Origin: Aquipseudomonas alcaligenes MRY13-0052
GTDB lineage: Bacteria; Pseudomonadota; Gammaproteobacteria; Pseudomonadales; Pseudomonadaceae
NCBI GenBank assembly: GCA_000474255.1
Contig: BATO01000002.1
Span: 62,001-126,000, forward strand
Length of the DNA: 64,000 nucleotides
Reading direction: 5' to 3'
Position numbers and translations under genes: made by a program. Positions 37,106 through 49,251 of the stretch are shown in pieces. Under the pieces are notes generated by a model that was given only the letters and a program-made list of their open reading frames with translations, made no database searches and was not told the DNA's origin. Numbering within the stretch: position 1 is the first letter of the stretch; each line of letters opens with the position of its first letter.

Positions 37106-37797
37106 GCCGCGCTCCTTTTGAAGCCGCGTCCGGCGCGTTTTTCGAGCCAGTGCATGCCGATCATCGCCAGGATGGTCAGGCCCAGGTAGATGAAGGCCGC
37201 CACCATATAGAAGGTGAAGGGCTCCTTGCTGGCGGTTACGGCGATCTGCGAGCGACGCATGATTTCCTCGAGGCCGATCACCGAGACCAGCGCGGTGTCC
37301 TTCATCAGGATCATGAACAGGTTGCCCAGGCCGGGCAGGGCGATGCGCCACATCTGCGGGAGGATCAGGCGCATGAGGATGCGCGAGCCGGAAAGGCCCA
37401 GCGCCAGGCCGGCCTCACGGTGGCCTTTGGGGATGGCCAGGATGGCGCCGCGGAACACCTCGGTGGCATAGGCGCCGAAGCACAGGCCGAGGGCGATGGT
37501 GCCGGCGGCGAAGGCCGAGAGTTCCAGACCGGGCACGCCGATCAGCTCGCCGATGGAGCGCATCAGGTTCACGGTGCCGAAATAGATCAGCAGGACCCAC
37601 AGCAGCTCCGGCACACCGCGCACCAGGGTGGAGTAGGTTCCGCCAAGCCATTGCAGCGGCTTTTTGGGGGAAGTCTTGGCGAGCGCACCGAGCAGGCCCA
37701 GCACCAGACCGAGCGACAGCGCGGAAAGCGCCAGCTTGATGGTCATCAGGGTGCCGGCCGCCAGGGCGGGGCCGAATCCGTAGAGGTCGAGGTTCAT
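37102..37797 (-). CDS. Amino-acid ABC transporter permease (HisQ-like)
   Basis: 231 residues with about five membrane segments. The EAA loop is GHREAGLALGLSGSRILMRL. The N-terminal segment FGPALAAGTLMTIKLALSAL is typical. The start is the ATG of MNLDLYG; a TTG two codons earlier is possible. It pairs with the following permease. Confidence 0.93.
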   Translation of the reverse strand: MNLDLYGFGPALAAGTLMTIKLALSALSLGLVLGLLGALAKTSPKKPLQWLGGTYSTLVRGVPELLWVLLIYFGTVNLMRSIGELIGVPGLELSAFAAGTIALGLCFGAYATEVFRGAILAIPKGHREAGLALGLSGSRILMRLILPQMWRIALPGLGNLFMILMKDTALVSVIGLEEIMRRSQIAVTASKEPFTFYMVAAFIYLGLTILAMIGMHWLEKRAGRGFKRSAA

Positions 37798-37816
37798 CTG
37801 CAAGGCTACTGCTGGG

Positions 37817-37844
37817 GACCGGCGCCGCGTGTGCGGCGCCGGTC
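37817..37844 (-). other. Intercistronic hairpin between binding protein and permease genes
   Basis: A perfect 12-bp GC stem GACCGGCGCCGC/GCGGCGCCGGTC with a GTGT loop lies 8 bp after the binding-protein stop. Such hairpins after a binding-protein gene usually stabilise its mRNA and reduce readthrough to the permeases, giving excess binding protein. This is inferred from position and stability. Confidence 0.7.
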
Positions 37845-37852
37845 AGGCGGCA

Positions 37853-38605
37853 TCAATAGATGCTGAAAGGGAAGTACTTGTCGTTGATCTTCTTATAGGT
37901 GCCGTCTGCGACGATTTCCTTCAGTGCGGCATTCAGCTTCTCGCGCAGCGGGTCGCCCTTGCGCACGGCGATGGCGATCTTGTCGTTGTCGAACACCGGC
38001 TCGCCCTTGAATTCGAAGCCTTTGCCGGCGTCGCTCTTCAGCCATTCCCAGTTGACGAACTTGTCGGCCAGGACGCCGTCGAGGCGGCCGGAGGACAGGT
38101 CCAGGTAGGCGTTTTCCTGGGTGTCGTAGAGCTTGATGTCGACCACGTCGGCCATGTTGTCTTCGAGCCAGGTGCCGGCGATGGTGGCGCGCTGGGCACC
38201 GATGACCTTGCCTTTCAGGCTGGCCTTGTCGGTCTTGAAGTCAGCGTCCTTGGGAGCGATGAACTGCAGCTTGTTGGTGTAGTAGGCGTCGGTGAAGTCG
38301 ACGGCCTGCTTGCGCTCCTCGGTGATCGACATGGACGCGGCGAGGAAGTCGAACTTCTTGGCGTTCAGGGCCGGAATGATGCCGTCCCAATCGGAGGTGA
38401 CCACTTCGCATTCGGCCTTCATCTTGGCGCAGAGGGCCTGGGCGATCTCGACGTCGAAGCCGCCGACCTGGCCGCTGGCGTCGATCAGGTTGAAGGGTGG
38501 GTAGGCGCCTTCGGTACCGATCTTCAGTTTATCGGCAGCGACGGCACTGGTCCCGAAGGCCAGGGTGGCGGCAGCGGCCAGCAGGATCTTCTTGTAGTTC
38601 TTCAT
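37853..38605 (-). CDS. Amino-acid ABC transporter periplasmic binding protein
   Basis: 250 residues. The signal peptide MKNYKKILLAAAATLAFGTSAVA is followed by a mature LKIGTEGAYPPFNLIDASGQ, the classic start of lysine/arginine/ornithine- or histidine-type binding proteins. FDFLAASMSITEERKQAVDF is another family block. The ligand is probably a basic or polar amino acid. It is the second gene of the operon, 17 bp after the ATPase gene. Confidence 0.94.
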   Translation of the reverse strand: MKNYKKILLAAAATLAFGTSAVAADKLKIGTEGAYPPFNLIDASGQVGGFDVEIAQALCAKMKAECEVVTSDWDGIIPALNAKKFDFLAASMSITEERKQAVDFTDAYYTNKLQFIAPKDADFKTDKASLKGKVIGAQRATIAGTWLEDNMADVVDIKLYDTQENAYLDLSSGRLDGVLADKFVNWEWLKSDAGKGFEFKGEPVFDNDKIAIAVRKGDPLREKLNAALKEIVADGTYKKINDKYFPFSIY

Positions 38606-38622
38606 GCGATGTTGCTCCGTGT

Positions 38623-39396
38623 TTAGCGATTGCTGGACATGAATTGTTTACAGCGCGCCGAGGTCGGGTTGTCGAACACCTGCTGTGGCGGCCCCTGCTC
38701 TTCCACCAGGCCCTGGTGGAGGAACACCACCTCGCTGGAAACCTGGCGGGCGAAGTTCATCTCGTGGGTTACCAGCAGCATGGTCCTGCCCTCGTCGGCG
38801 AGCGCGCGGATCACGTTAAGCACTTCTTGTACCATCTCGGGGTCGAGCGCCGAGGTGGGTTCGTCGAACAGAATCACTTTAGGCTGCATCGCCAGAGTGC
38901 GCGCAATAGCCGCGCGCTGCTGCTGGCCGCCGGAGAGCTGGGCGGGGTAAACGTGGCGCTTATCGGCGATGCCGACCTTGGCCAGCAGGGCCTCGGCAAC
39001 TTCGGTGGCCTCTGCCCGACTCTGGCCCAGCACGCGGCGCGGCGCCTCGATGATGTTGTCGAGGACCGTCATGTGCGGCCACAGGTTGAAGTTCTGGAAC
39101 ACGAAGCCGATTTCGCTGCGCAGCCGGTTGATCTGCTTGCCGTCGGCGGCGACCAGTTCGCCGGAGCGGGCGGGTTTCAGCTTGAGCTCTTCGCCAGCGA
39201 CGATGATCTGGCCCTGGTGGGGGTTTTCCAGCAGGTTGATGCAACGCAGGAAGGTGGATTTTCCGGAGCCGGAAGAACCGAGGATGGAGATGACGTCACC
39301 ATCACGGGCGGTAAGGGAGATGCCCTTGAGCACTTCAAGATCGCCGTAGCGTTTGTGCAGGTTGCGGATTTCTAGCGCGGGCGTGGCCTCGGCCAT
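38623..39396 (-). CDS. Amino-acid ABC transporter ATP-binding protein (HisP/GlnQ-like)
   Basis: 257 residues. Walker A is GSSGSGKST (about 39-47), the signature is LSGGQQQRAAIAR and Walker B is VILFDEPTSALDPE. It powers import through the two permeases. It is the first gene of the operon ATPase - binding protein - HisQ - HisM. Confidence 0.95.
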   Translation of the reverse strand: MAEATPALEIRNLHKRYGDLEVLKGISLTARDGDVISILGSSGSGKSTFLRCINLLENPHQGQIIVAGEELKLKPARSGELVAADGKQINRLRSEIGFVFQNFNLWPHMTVLDNIIEAPRRVLGQSRAEATEVAEALLAKVGIADKRHVYPAQLSGGQQQRAAIARTLAMQPKVILFDEPTSALDPEMVQEVLNVIRALADEGRTMLLVTHEMNFARQVSSEVVFLHQGLVEEQGPPQQVFDNPTSARCKQFMSSNR

Positions 39397-39661
39397 GGGG
39401 GTTCCTCTTATTGTTCGGATGCGCTCCGGCTGCGATCGGCCTTCCTGGCGAAGGAGGCCAACCTAGCATAGGCCCCAAGGGGCGCCAAGGGCGGTACTGG
39501 CACCGCGCCGGCTCGCTTGTGGGGCTTGTCGCATGGATGCAGCCGATTGTCGCGCAAACGCAAGAAAAGACGGTTTTTGCCTGGGTTCGACGCAAAGGCG
39601 GCGCACCCTACGCGCAAAACGCTCGCAATTCCAGTGCCAGGCGCTGGCCAGAGGGGGTGTT

Positions 39662-42208
39662 TCAGCGGGCCTTGCCGCGCCCTTCCAGCAGGCTGGAGAC
39701 CTTCTCGCGCAGTTCGTCGATGGAGAAGGGTTTGGCGATCATGTCCATCTGGGTGGCCAGCTCGCTGCCGTCGATGCTGACGATCTCGGCATAGCCGGTG
39801 GCGAACAGCACGCGCAGGCCCGGGCGCAGGTCTCGGGCCACGGCCGCCAGCTCCTGGCCGTTCATGCCGGGCAGGCCGATGTCGGTGAGCAGCAGGTCGA
39901 TGGTCGCGTCGCTGCGCAGGATGGCCAGCGCCTGCTGGCCGTCGCAGGCCTCCATCACCTGGTAGCCGAACTCTTCCAGCACCTCGACCGTGAGCATGCG
40001 CACCACGTCGGCGTCTTCCACCACCAGAATGGATTCACGATTGGCCGCCCCTGTGGGCTGCTCGACTGGGCTTTGTTGTTGTTCCGACAAAACGGGACCT
40101 CGCGGTAGATAAAGGCTGACACGGGTGCCTTGGCCGGCGCCGCTTTGCAAGCGGACCTGGCCACCGGTCTGTTTGATGAAGCCATATACCATGGACAGCC
40201 CCAGCCCGCTTCCCTGACCCAGTGGTTTTGTCGTGAAGAAGGGTTCGAAGGCGTGGCTCAGCACCCTCTCGTCCATGGCTCGGCCGGTGTCATGCACTTC
40301 CAGCAGCAGGTAATCGCCTGGGTTCGGCTCCGCGCCTTCGGCGCTTTCTTCCGGGATGCTGGCGCGGATCAGCAATTGGCCACCGTCGGGCATCGCCTCG
40401 CGGGCATTGTCCACCAGGTGCTCCAGTGCCTTGCACAGCTGTTCGGCGTCGCACAGGGCTGTGGTGGGCAGCGGGTCGACCTGCAGCACCAGCTTCACCG
40501 CCGGCCCGGCGCGTTCCGCCAGGTGCGGGCGATGTTCGGCGAGCCAGGCATCAAGGCGGATCGGCTGTATATCCAGGGCCTGGCGGCGGGCGAATGACAG
40601 CAGGTTGTGGGTCAGCGTGGCGCCGCGCTCGGCGGAGTCGGTGGCGGCGTCGATGAAGCGCTCGAGATCCTGGCGGGATTCGTCCGGCAGGCGTCGACGG
40701 ATCAGGTCGAGGCCGACGCGGATGCCCGCCAGGAGATTGTTGAAGTCGTGGGCGATGCCGCCGGTGAGCTGCCCGACCGCTTCCATGCGCTGGGCGTTGC
40801 GCAGCGCCTCTTCGGTGCGTTGCAGCACCTCGGCGGTGCGTTTTTCCTCGGTGACGTCGTGACCACTGCCGTATTGGATGTCGTTCTCCGGCGTGGCGCT
40901 CCAGGACAGCCAGCGGTAGCTGCCGTCGCGGTGCCGCAGGCGGTTCTCGAAGCGCCGGATCCTCAGGCCCCCGGCCAGTTCCTGGCGGGTCTGGTCGGTA
41001 CTGGGGATATCGTCCGGGTGCTCCAGCCAGTGCGTCGTGCGACCCAGCAGTTCTTCCTCGCTCCAGCCCAGGGTCGTGGTCCAGGCTGGGTTGATGCTGA
41101 GCAGGCGGCCCTGCTGGTCGGCGACGCAGAGCAGGTCCAAGGAGAGGTTCCAGAGGCGGTCGCGCTCCAGGGTGCGTTGATGCAGGCGGTCCGTCTCTTC
41201 GGCCTGGCGGGCTGCGCGTGCCAGGTCGCCGCTCAGGCTTTCCGCCAGCTCGTCGAGGAAGCGCCGGTAGCGTGCATCCAGCGGGCGTCGCGGGCTGATG
41301 GCACACACCAGCACGCCCAAGGGGCGGTCATCGGCGGCATCGGCAATAAGGGGCAGCACCCGCGCGCGGGTGACCGGCTCCGGCCAGGGCGGCAGCGACC
41401 GCGGTCGCTCCAGCTCGATATCCAGGGTGTCGCCAGCGGCGGTCGCTGCCCAGGGCGCCGTGCCCGGGGCCAACTCCAGGGGAGCCAGCGCATCGCCCGG
41501 TTCCAGGCCGCTGCAGAGGGCCAGCTCGGCCCGCCCTTCGGCGTTGAGGCGGTAAAGCAGGCAGAAGGGCAGGTCGGCGGCGGCGCTGCGGAGCACTTCC
41601 TCCGCGAGGCGGCAGGCCTCTGCGGGGTTGGCGGCGGGGCGGGTGCTGGCGCGCAACTCTCCCAGCAGCCGACTGCGCCGCGCTTCGATGACCTGCACGG
41701 TGGTTTCGATGACGGTGTTGAACAGGCCGGTCGGGCGGCCGTCGAAGCCGAGGATCGGGCTGACGTTGTAGTTGAAGTAGCACTCCTCGACGTAGCCGAA
41801 GCGCTGCATCGGCAGCAGCCCGTCCTCGACGTGCACCGCGACGCCGGTTTGCATGATGCCATCGAACATGGGCTCGAGCGTGTCCCAGATATCCGCCCAG
41901 GCTTCCCGCGCCGGCCGGCCCAGGGCCCAGGGGTGCTTGTCGCCCGGGATGGCGCTGTAGGCGTCGTTATAGAGGAGGTGATAGTCCCGGCCCCAGTAGA
42001 TGCATACCGGGAAGCGCGAATTGAGCCCTACGCCGAGGATGGACTTCAGCGGGGCGGCCCAGTCCTGCAGGGCACCCAGCGGGGTGACGCCCCAGTCGTG
42101 GGCGCGGATCAGCGGTGCCATTTCCCCTACGCTGTTGAGGAAGTCCCCTGCTGCGGCAGCGGTGGGTGGCGGGGCAGGGAAGGCGTGATCGTTTGAGCTC
42201 GCGTCCAT
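39662..42208 (-). CDS. Hybrid sensor histidine kinase (PAS-GAF-PAS-HisKA-HATPase-REC)
   Basis: 848 residues with no membrane segment, so probably cytosolic. A PAS-like N-terminal module (about 25-170) is followed by a GAF-like region (about 195-330). A second PAS spans about 350-455. HisKA has His487 in LTGGIAHDFNN, the HATPase has EPFFTTKPLGQGSGLGLSMV, and the C-terminal receiver (725-845) has Asp776. It can autophosphorylate and pass phosphate internally. It is divergent from the chemotaxis-like operon, 248 bp apart; a shared role is inference. Confidence 0.9.
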   Translation of the reverse strand: MDASSNDHAFPAPPPTAAAAGDFLNSVGEMAPLIRAHDWGVTPLGALQDWAAPLKSILGVGLNSRFPVCIYWGRDYHLLYNDAYSAIPGDKHPWALGRPAREAWADIWDTLEPMFDGIMQTGVAVHVEDGLLPMQRFGYVEECYFNYNVSPILGFDGRPTGLFNTVIETTVQVIEARRSRLLGELRASTRPAANPAEACRLAEEVLRSAAADLPFCLLYRLNAEGRAELALCSGLEPGDALAPLELAPGTAPWAATAAGDTLDIELERPRSLPPWPEPVTRARVLPLIADAADDRPLGVLVCAISPRRPLDARYRRFLDELAESLSGDLARAARQAEETDRLHQRTLERDRLWNLSLDLLCVADQQGRLLSINPAWTTTLGWSEEELLGRTTHWLEHPDDIPSTDQTRQELAGGLRIRRFENRLRHRDGSYRWLSWSATPENDIQYGSGHDVTEEKRTAEVLQRTEEALRNAQRMEAVGQLTGGIAHDFNNLLAGIRVGLDLIRRRLPDESRQDLERFIDAATDSAERGATLTHNLLSFARRQALDIQPIRLDAWLAEHRPHLAERAGPAVKLVLQVDPLPTTALCDAEQLCKALEHLVDNAREAMPDGGQLLIRASIPEESAEGAEPNPGDYLLLEVHDTGRAMDERVLSHAFEPFFTTKPLGQGSGLGLSMVYGFIKQTGGQVRLQSGAGQGTRVSLYLPRGPVLSEQQQSPVEQPTGAANRESILVVEDADVVRMLTVEVLEEFGYQVMEACDGQQALAILRSDATIDLLLTDIGLPGMNGQELAAVARDLRPGLRVLFATGYAEIVSIDGSELATQMDMIAKPFSIDELREKVSSLLEGRGKAR

Positions 42209-42456
42209 CGGTTCTTCTGCGGCGCTCGTGCGCTTTTCGGGGCTGATCGTCTTAGAAGTTCCCGGCTTGGAAAGATTCCGTATTTTTTAATGAACCTTTT
42301 TCCCCCTCCCGGTGTTCCAAGCGGAACCTCTGCCCTTGGTGTCGATGTGCCATGTGAAGAGGGTGATTGGTTAAAGAAGGTCAGCGCATTAACATGCGGA
42401 ACCCTCCGATATCCCCAACAGATCGGTGATTTTAGGCACCAGGCCAGGGAACACAG
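42209..42456. promoter_or_regulatory. Divergent control region between the two hybrid kinases
   Basis: Its middle (about 42270-42300) is AT-rich. The motif GCGGAACC occurs twice in direct orientation (42321-42328 and 42396-42403), each followed by a CTC/CCTCC-like run. These resemble ECF sigma -35 elements, but I cannot pair them with good -10s. CAGGGA serves as ribosome binding site before the ATG at 42457. Confidence 0.4.
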
Positions 42457-45945
<3,489 letters not shown>

Positions 45946-45946
45946 G

Positions 45947-46765
45947 ATGCCCGAACGCACCCAGGAAATCGAGCTGCGCCTGCTGATCGAGGCGATCTAC
46001 CTGAAGTACAGCTACGACTTCCGTGACTACTCGGGCTCCTCCCTCAAGCGCCGGGTGCTCTACGCCCTGAACCAGTTCGAGTGCGCCACCATCTCGGCCC
46101 TGCAGGAACGCATCATCCACGACCCCCAGGCGTTCCACGAGCTGCTGCAGTACCTCACCATCCCGGTCAGCGAGATGTTCCGCGACCCCAGCTACTTCCT
46201 CGCCCTGCGCCAGGAAGTGGTGCCCATCCTGCGCACCTACCCCTCGATCAAGGTATGGATAGCCGGCTGCAGCACCGGTGAGGAAGTGCACTCGATGGCC
46301 ATCCTCCTGCATGAGGAAGGGCTGCTGGAACGCACGCTGATCTACGCCACCGACATCAACCCGCAGTCCCTGGAAAAGGCCCGGCGCGGCATCTACTCCC
46401 TCGACGACATGCGCCAGTACAGCGAGAACTATCGCAAGGCCGGGGGGCGGGGGTCGCTGTCGGACTACTACACTGCGGCGTACGACGGCGCGTTGTTCGA
46501 CAAGGCCCTGCGGGAGAACGTCACCTTCGCCGACCACAGCCTGGCGACCGACGCGGTGTTCTCCGAGACCCAGCTGATCTCCTGTCGCAACGTCCTGATC
46601 TATTTCAACAAGCAGTTGCAGGACCGCGCCCTCGGGCTCTTCCACGAGTCCCTGTGCCACCGCGGCTTCCTCGGCCTGGGCAGCAAGGAGAGCCTGGACT
46701 TCTCCGCCTACGCCAACCGCTTCGAGGCGCTCAACCGCCAGGAAAGGGTGTTTCGCAAACTATGA
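45947..46765 (+). CDS. CheR-type protein-glutamate methyltransferase
   Basis: 272 residues. The N-terminal helical domain ends at TIPVSEMFRDPSYF, the SAM loop is AGCSTGEE (106-113), the acidic loop is ATDINPQSLEKA and the family block LISCRNVLIYFNKQLQ is present. There is no C-terminal TPR region. CheR methylates receptor glutamates with SAM, but no chemoreceptor gene is here, so the target may be the coiled coil of a neighbouring kinase (inference). It starts one base after the hybrid kinase stop and overlaps cheB by 4 bp. Confidence 0.93.
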   Translation: MPERTQEIELRLLIEAIYLKYSYDFRDYSGSSLKRRVLYALNQFECATISALQERIIHDPQAFHELLQYLTIPVSEMFRDPSYFLALRQEVVPILRTYPSIKVWIAGCSTGEEVHSMAILLHEEGLLERTLIYATDINPQSLEKARRGIYSLDDMRQYSENYRKAGGRGSLSDYYTAAYDGALFDKALRENVTFADHSLATDAVFSETQLISCRNVLIYFNKQLQDRALGLFHESLCHRGFLGLGSKESLDFSAYANRFEALNRQERVFRKL

Positions 46766-47346
46766 GCACGCAGCAGTGGGACGCAGTGGTGGTCGGGGCA
46801 TCCGCCGGTGGCGTGGAAGCGCTGCTGACGGTGTTCAGCGGCCTGCCCGCCGACTACGCGCTGCCGCTGGTCTGCGTGCTGCACCTGCCGGAGTCCCGTG
46901 ACAGCCTGCTGGCCGATCTTTTCTCCCGGCGCCTGGCGCTGCGGGTGAAGGAAGCCGAGGACAAGGAAAGCCTGCGCCCCGGCACCCTGTATTTCGCCGC
47001 GCCCGGCTACCACCTCTCCATCGAGCGCGACCGCAGCCTGTCCTTCAGCCGCGAAGAGCCGCTGCACTACTCGCGGCCGTCCATCGACGTGCTTTTCGAG
47101 TCGGCCGCCGACTGCTTCCAGGAACGCCTGGTGGGCGTATTGCTCACCGGCGCCAACCCGGACGGCGCGGCGGGCCTGGCGGCGATCAAGCAGGGCGGTG
47201 GCCTGACCGTCGTCCAGGACCCGCTCGAAGCGCAAGTGCCGACCATGCCCGAGGCCGCCCTGGCGAGCCACGTGCCCGACCATATTCTTCCGTTGCGCGG
47301 CATTCGCGCACTCCTGGCCCAACTGGACCCCGCCCATGCCGACTAG
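46762..47346 (+). CDS. CheB-type methylesterase domain protein without receiver
   Basis: 194 residues, only the esterase domain. The catalytic triad is visible: Ser14 in VGASAGG, His41 in CVLHLPESRD and Asp134 in LLTGANPDGAAG. It lacks the N-terminal receiver that controls classical CheB, so regulation must be external or absent. It overlaps cheR by 4 bp and the next gene by 11 bp. Confidence 0.93.
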   Translation: MSTQQWDAVVVGASAGGVEALLTVFSGLPADYALPLVCVLHLPESRDSLLADLFSRRLALRVKEAEDKESLRPGTLYFAAPGYHLSIERDRSLSFSREEPLHYSRPSIDVLFESAADCFQERLVGVLLTGANPDGAAGLAAIKQGGGLTVVQDPLEAQVPTMPEAALASHVPDHILPLRGIRALLAQLDPAHAD

Positions 47347-48520
47347 CCAAACGAGCAAGCTGCTGATCGTCGACGACCTGCCGGAGAACCTCCTGGCGCT
47401 GGAGGCGTTGATCAAGGGCGAGGGACGCCAGGTGTACCAGGCCAGCTCGGCCGACGAGGCGCTGGCGCTGCTGCTGGAGCACGAGTTCGCCCTGGCCATT
47501 CTCGATGTGCAGATGCCCGGCATGAACGGTTTCGAGCTGGCCGAGCTGATGCGCGGCACGGAAAAGACCAAGCACATCCCCATCGTCTTCGTCAGTGCCG
47601 CCGGGCGCGAGCTCAACTACGCCTTCAAGGGCTATGAGAGCGGCGCGGTGGATTTCCTCTACAAGCCCCTGGACCACCACGCCGTGCGCAGCAAGGTGGC
47701 GGTGTTCGTCGAGCTGCACCGCCAGCGCAAGCTGATGGCCTGCCAGCTGGATGCCCTGGAGCAGGGCCGCCGCGAGCAGGACGCCTTGCTCGCCGAGCTG
47801 CGCGCCACCCAGGCCGAGCTGCAGCGCGCGGTGCAGATGCGTGACGACTTCATGTCCATCGTCTCCCACGAGCTGCGCACGCCGCTCAACGGGCTGATCC
47901 TCGACACCCAGCTGCGCCAGATGTACATGGCCAAGGGCAATGCCGCGGTGTTCAGCGAGGACAAGCTCAAGGCCATGTTCGACCGCGACGAGCGGCAGAT
48001 CAGAAGCCTCATCCGCCTGATCGAAGACATGCTCGATGTGTCCCGCATCCGCACCGGCAAGCTGTCGATCCGCCCCGAGCGCACCGAGCTCGGTCGCCTG
48101 GTGCGCAACGTCACCGAAAACTTCGAACAGCAGATGCAGGGCGTCGGCTGCGAGCTGAGCCTGGAGATCGACGGCGAACTGCACGGCGTGTGGGATGCCT
48201 TCCGTATCGAGCAGGTGGTCAGCAACCTGCTGAGCAATGCCCTGCGCTACGGGCCGGGCAAGCCGATACGGGTCCGCGTGCAGGGCGAGGGCGGTGAGGC
48301 GCGGGTGGAGGTCAGCGACAATGGTGTCGGCATCTCGCCTGCCGATCAGCGCCGTATCTTCCAGCAGTTCGAGCGGGTCAGCGGCTCGGAGAAGATCGCC
48401 GGCCTCGGGCTCGGCCTGTACATCTCCGAACAGATCGTCACCGCCCACGGCGGGCGCATCGACGTCACCAGCGAGAAGGGCGAAGGCGCCACCTTCAGCC
48501 TGGTGCTGCCCCTGGGCTGA
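47336..48520 (+). CDS. Receiver-histidine kinase fusion (REC-HisKA-HATPase)
   Basis: 394 residues. An N-terminal receiver (8-125) with Asp57 in LAILDVQMPG is joined by a coiled coil (130-168) to HisKA with His178 in SIVSHELRTP and an HATPase (DNGVGIS, GLGLGLYISEQI). No membrane segment is present. It likely takes phosphate from the upstream hybrid kinase and adjusts its own kinase output. It is the last gene of the four-gene coupled operon. Confidence 0.92.
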   Translation: MPTSQTSKLLIVDDLPENLLALEALIKGEGRQVYQASSADEALALLLEHEFALAILDVQMPGMNGFELAELMRGTEKTKHIPIVFVSAAGRELNYAFKGYESGAVDFLYKPLDHHAVRSKVAVFVELHRQRKLMACQLDALEQGRREQDALLAELRATQAELQRAVQMRDDFMSIVSHELRTPLNGLILDTQLRQMYMAKGNAAVFSEDKLKAMFDRDERQIRSLIRLIEDMLDVSRIRTGKLSIRPERTELGRLVRNVTENFEQQMQGVGCELSLEIDGELHGVWDAFRIEQVVSNLLSNALRYGPGKPIRVRVQGEGGEARVEVSDNGVGISPADQRRIFQQFERVSGSEKIAGLGLGLYISEQIVTAHGGRIDVTSEKGEGATFSLVLPLG

Positions 48521-48526
48521 CCCCTT

Positions 48527-48655
48527 TCACTCCACCTGCGACTCGTCCGGGTCGCGGGGCTGCTCGCCGTCATCGCGATCCGGGTCCACGGGTTCGGGAT
48601 CGCGGCCGGGGCGCTGCGGGTCGCTGTCCACCGGCAGGTCGTCTTTTCCAGTCAT
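48527..48655 (-). CDS. 42-residue acidic, Asp/Pro-rich small protein
   Basis: The reading frame begins MTGKDDLPVDSDPQRPGRDP and ends with DESQVE. It is preceded by GAGGAGGTGCGAC-ATG, a near-ideal ribosome binding site. It contains about a quarter Asp plus Glu and many Pro, with no hydrophobic segment, so it is probably disordered and soluble. It is convergent with the receiver-kinase gene, 6 bp from its stop. Its function is unknown. Support comes from the ribosome binding site and start/stop placement. Confidence 0.6.
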   Translation of the reverse strand: MTGKDDLPVDSDPQRPGRDPEPVDPDRDDGEQPRDPDESQVE

Positions 48656-48759
48656 GTCGCACCTCCTCGGGTCATGCTGTTTCGAGCATGACCGGCGTGA
48701 GGGCGTTCAATCAGAAACCTGGATTGGCGTCTATCGATGCTGAATCGCAGGCAGCAAAA

Positions 48760-48778
48760 AACCCGCACTAGGCGGGTT
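48760..48778 (-). terminator. Terminator of the tRNA-Phe transcript
   Basis: The 7-bp stem AACCCGC/GCGGGTT with a short loop is followed by TTTTTTGC on the tRNA strand. It lies about 48 bp after the tRNA 3' end. Confidence 0.8.
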
Positions 48779-48825
48779 TTCTGTTTGCTTTCAGCTGATG
48801 CCAGCACCACCTGAAAGCTTGAAGG

Positions 48826-48901
48826 TGGTGCCCAGGGACGGAATCGAACCGCCGACACGGGGATTTTCAATCCCCTGCTCTACCAACTGAGCTACCTGGG
48901 C
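48826..48901 (-). tRNA. tRNA-Phe (anticodon GAA)
   Basis: 76 bases with encoded CCA. The acceptor arms are GCCCAGG/CCTGGGC, the D-loop is TAGCTCAGTTGGTAGAGC, the anticodon loop reads TTGAAAA (GAA), and the T arm is CGGTTCGATTCCG. Confidence 0.97.
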
Positions 48902-48912
48902 AACGGGGCGCT

Positions 48913-48941
48913 ATTAAACGGATTTCAGAGGGGGTCGTCAA
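48913..48941 (-). promoter_or_regulatory. Sigma-70 promoter of tRNA-Phe
   Basis: On the tRNA strand TTGACG (48936-48941) and TTTAAT (48913-48918) are separated by exactly 17 bp. A GC-rich discriminator (AGCGCCCCG) follows, as in stringently controlled tRNA promoters. Confidence 0.8.
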
Positions 48942-48978
48942 GCGTGTTTCAAAAAAATTTTTCAGCCTTTACGGGCGC

Positions 48979-49251
48979 TTACGCGCTCGGGGGTACATAA
49001 CCGTCCGCCTGGGCGTATTCCTCGCCGGAGAAGAACTTGTCCATCTCGGTCTGGAGGAACTTGCGGTCTTCGGCGTTCATCATGTTCAGGCGACGTTCGT
49101 TGATCAGCAGGGTCTGGTGTTTCTGCCATTCGTCCCAGGCTTTCTTCGAGACGTTGTTGAAGATGTCTTCGCCCTTGGCGCCGGGATAGGGCGGGCGGTC
49201 GAGGCCGGGCAGTTCTTCGTTGTACTTGCGGCACTTGACGGTGCGGGTCAT
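48979..49251 (-). CDS. yggX: Probable Fe(2+)-trafficking protein YggX
   Basis: 90 residues. The N-terminal [20 protein letters not shown] with the single conserved Cys7 and the central [19 protein letters not shown] are family hallmarks. YggX protects iron-sulfur proteins from oxidative damage. It overlaps mutY by 4 bp; MutY itself carries a [4Fe-4S] cluster, and this pairing is common in gamma-proteobacteria. Confidence 0.95.
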   Translation of the reverse strand: MTRTVKCRKYNEELPGLDRPPYPGAKGEDIFNNVSKKAWDEWQKHQTLLINERRLNMMNAEDRKFLQTEMDKFFSGEEYAQADGYVPPSA

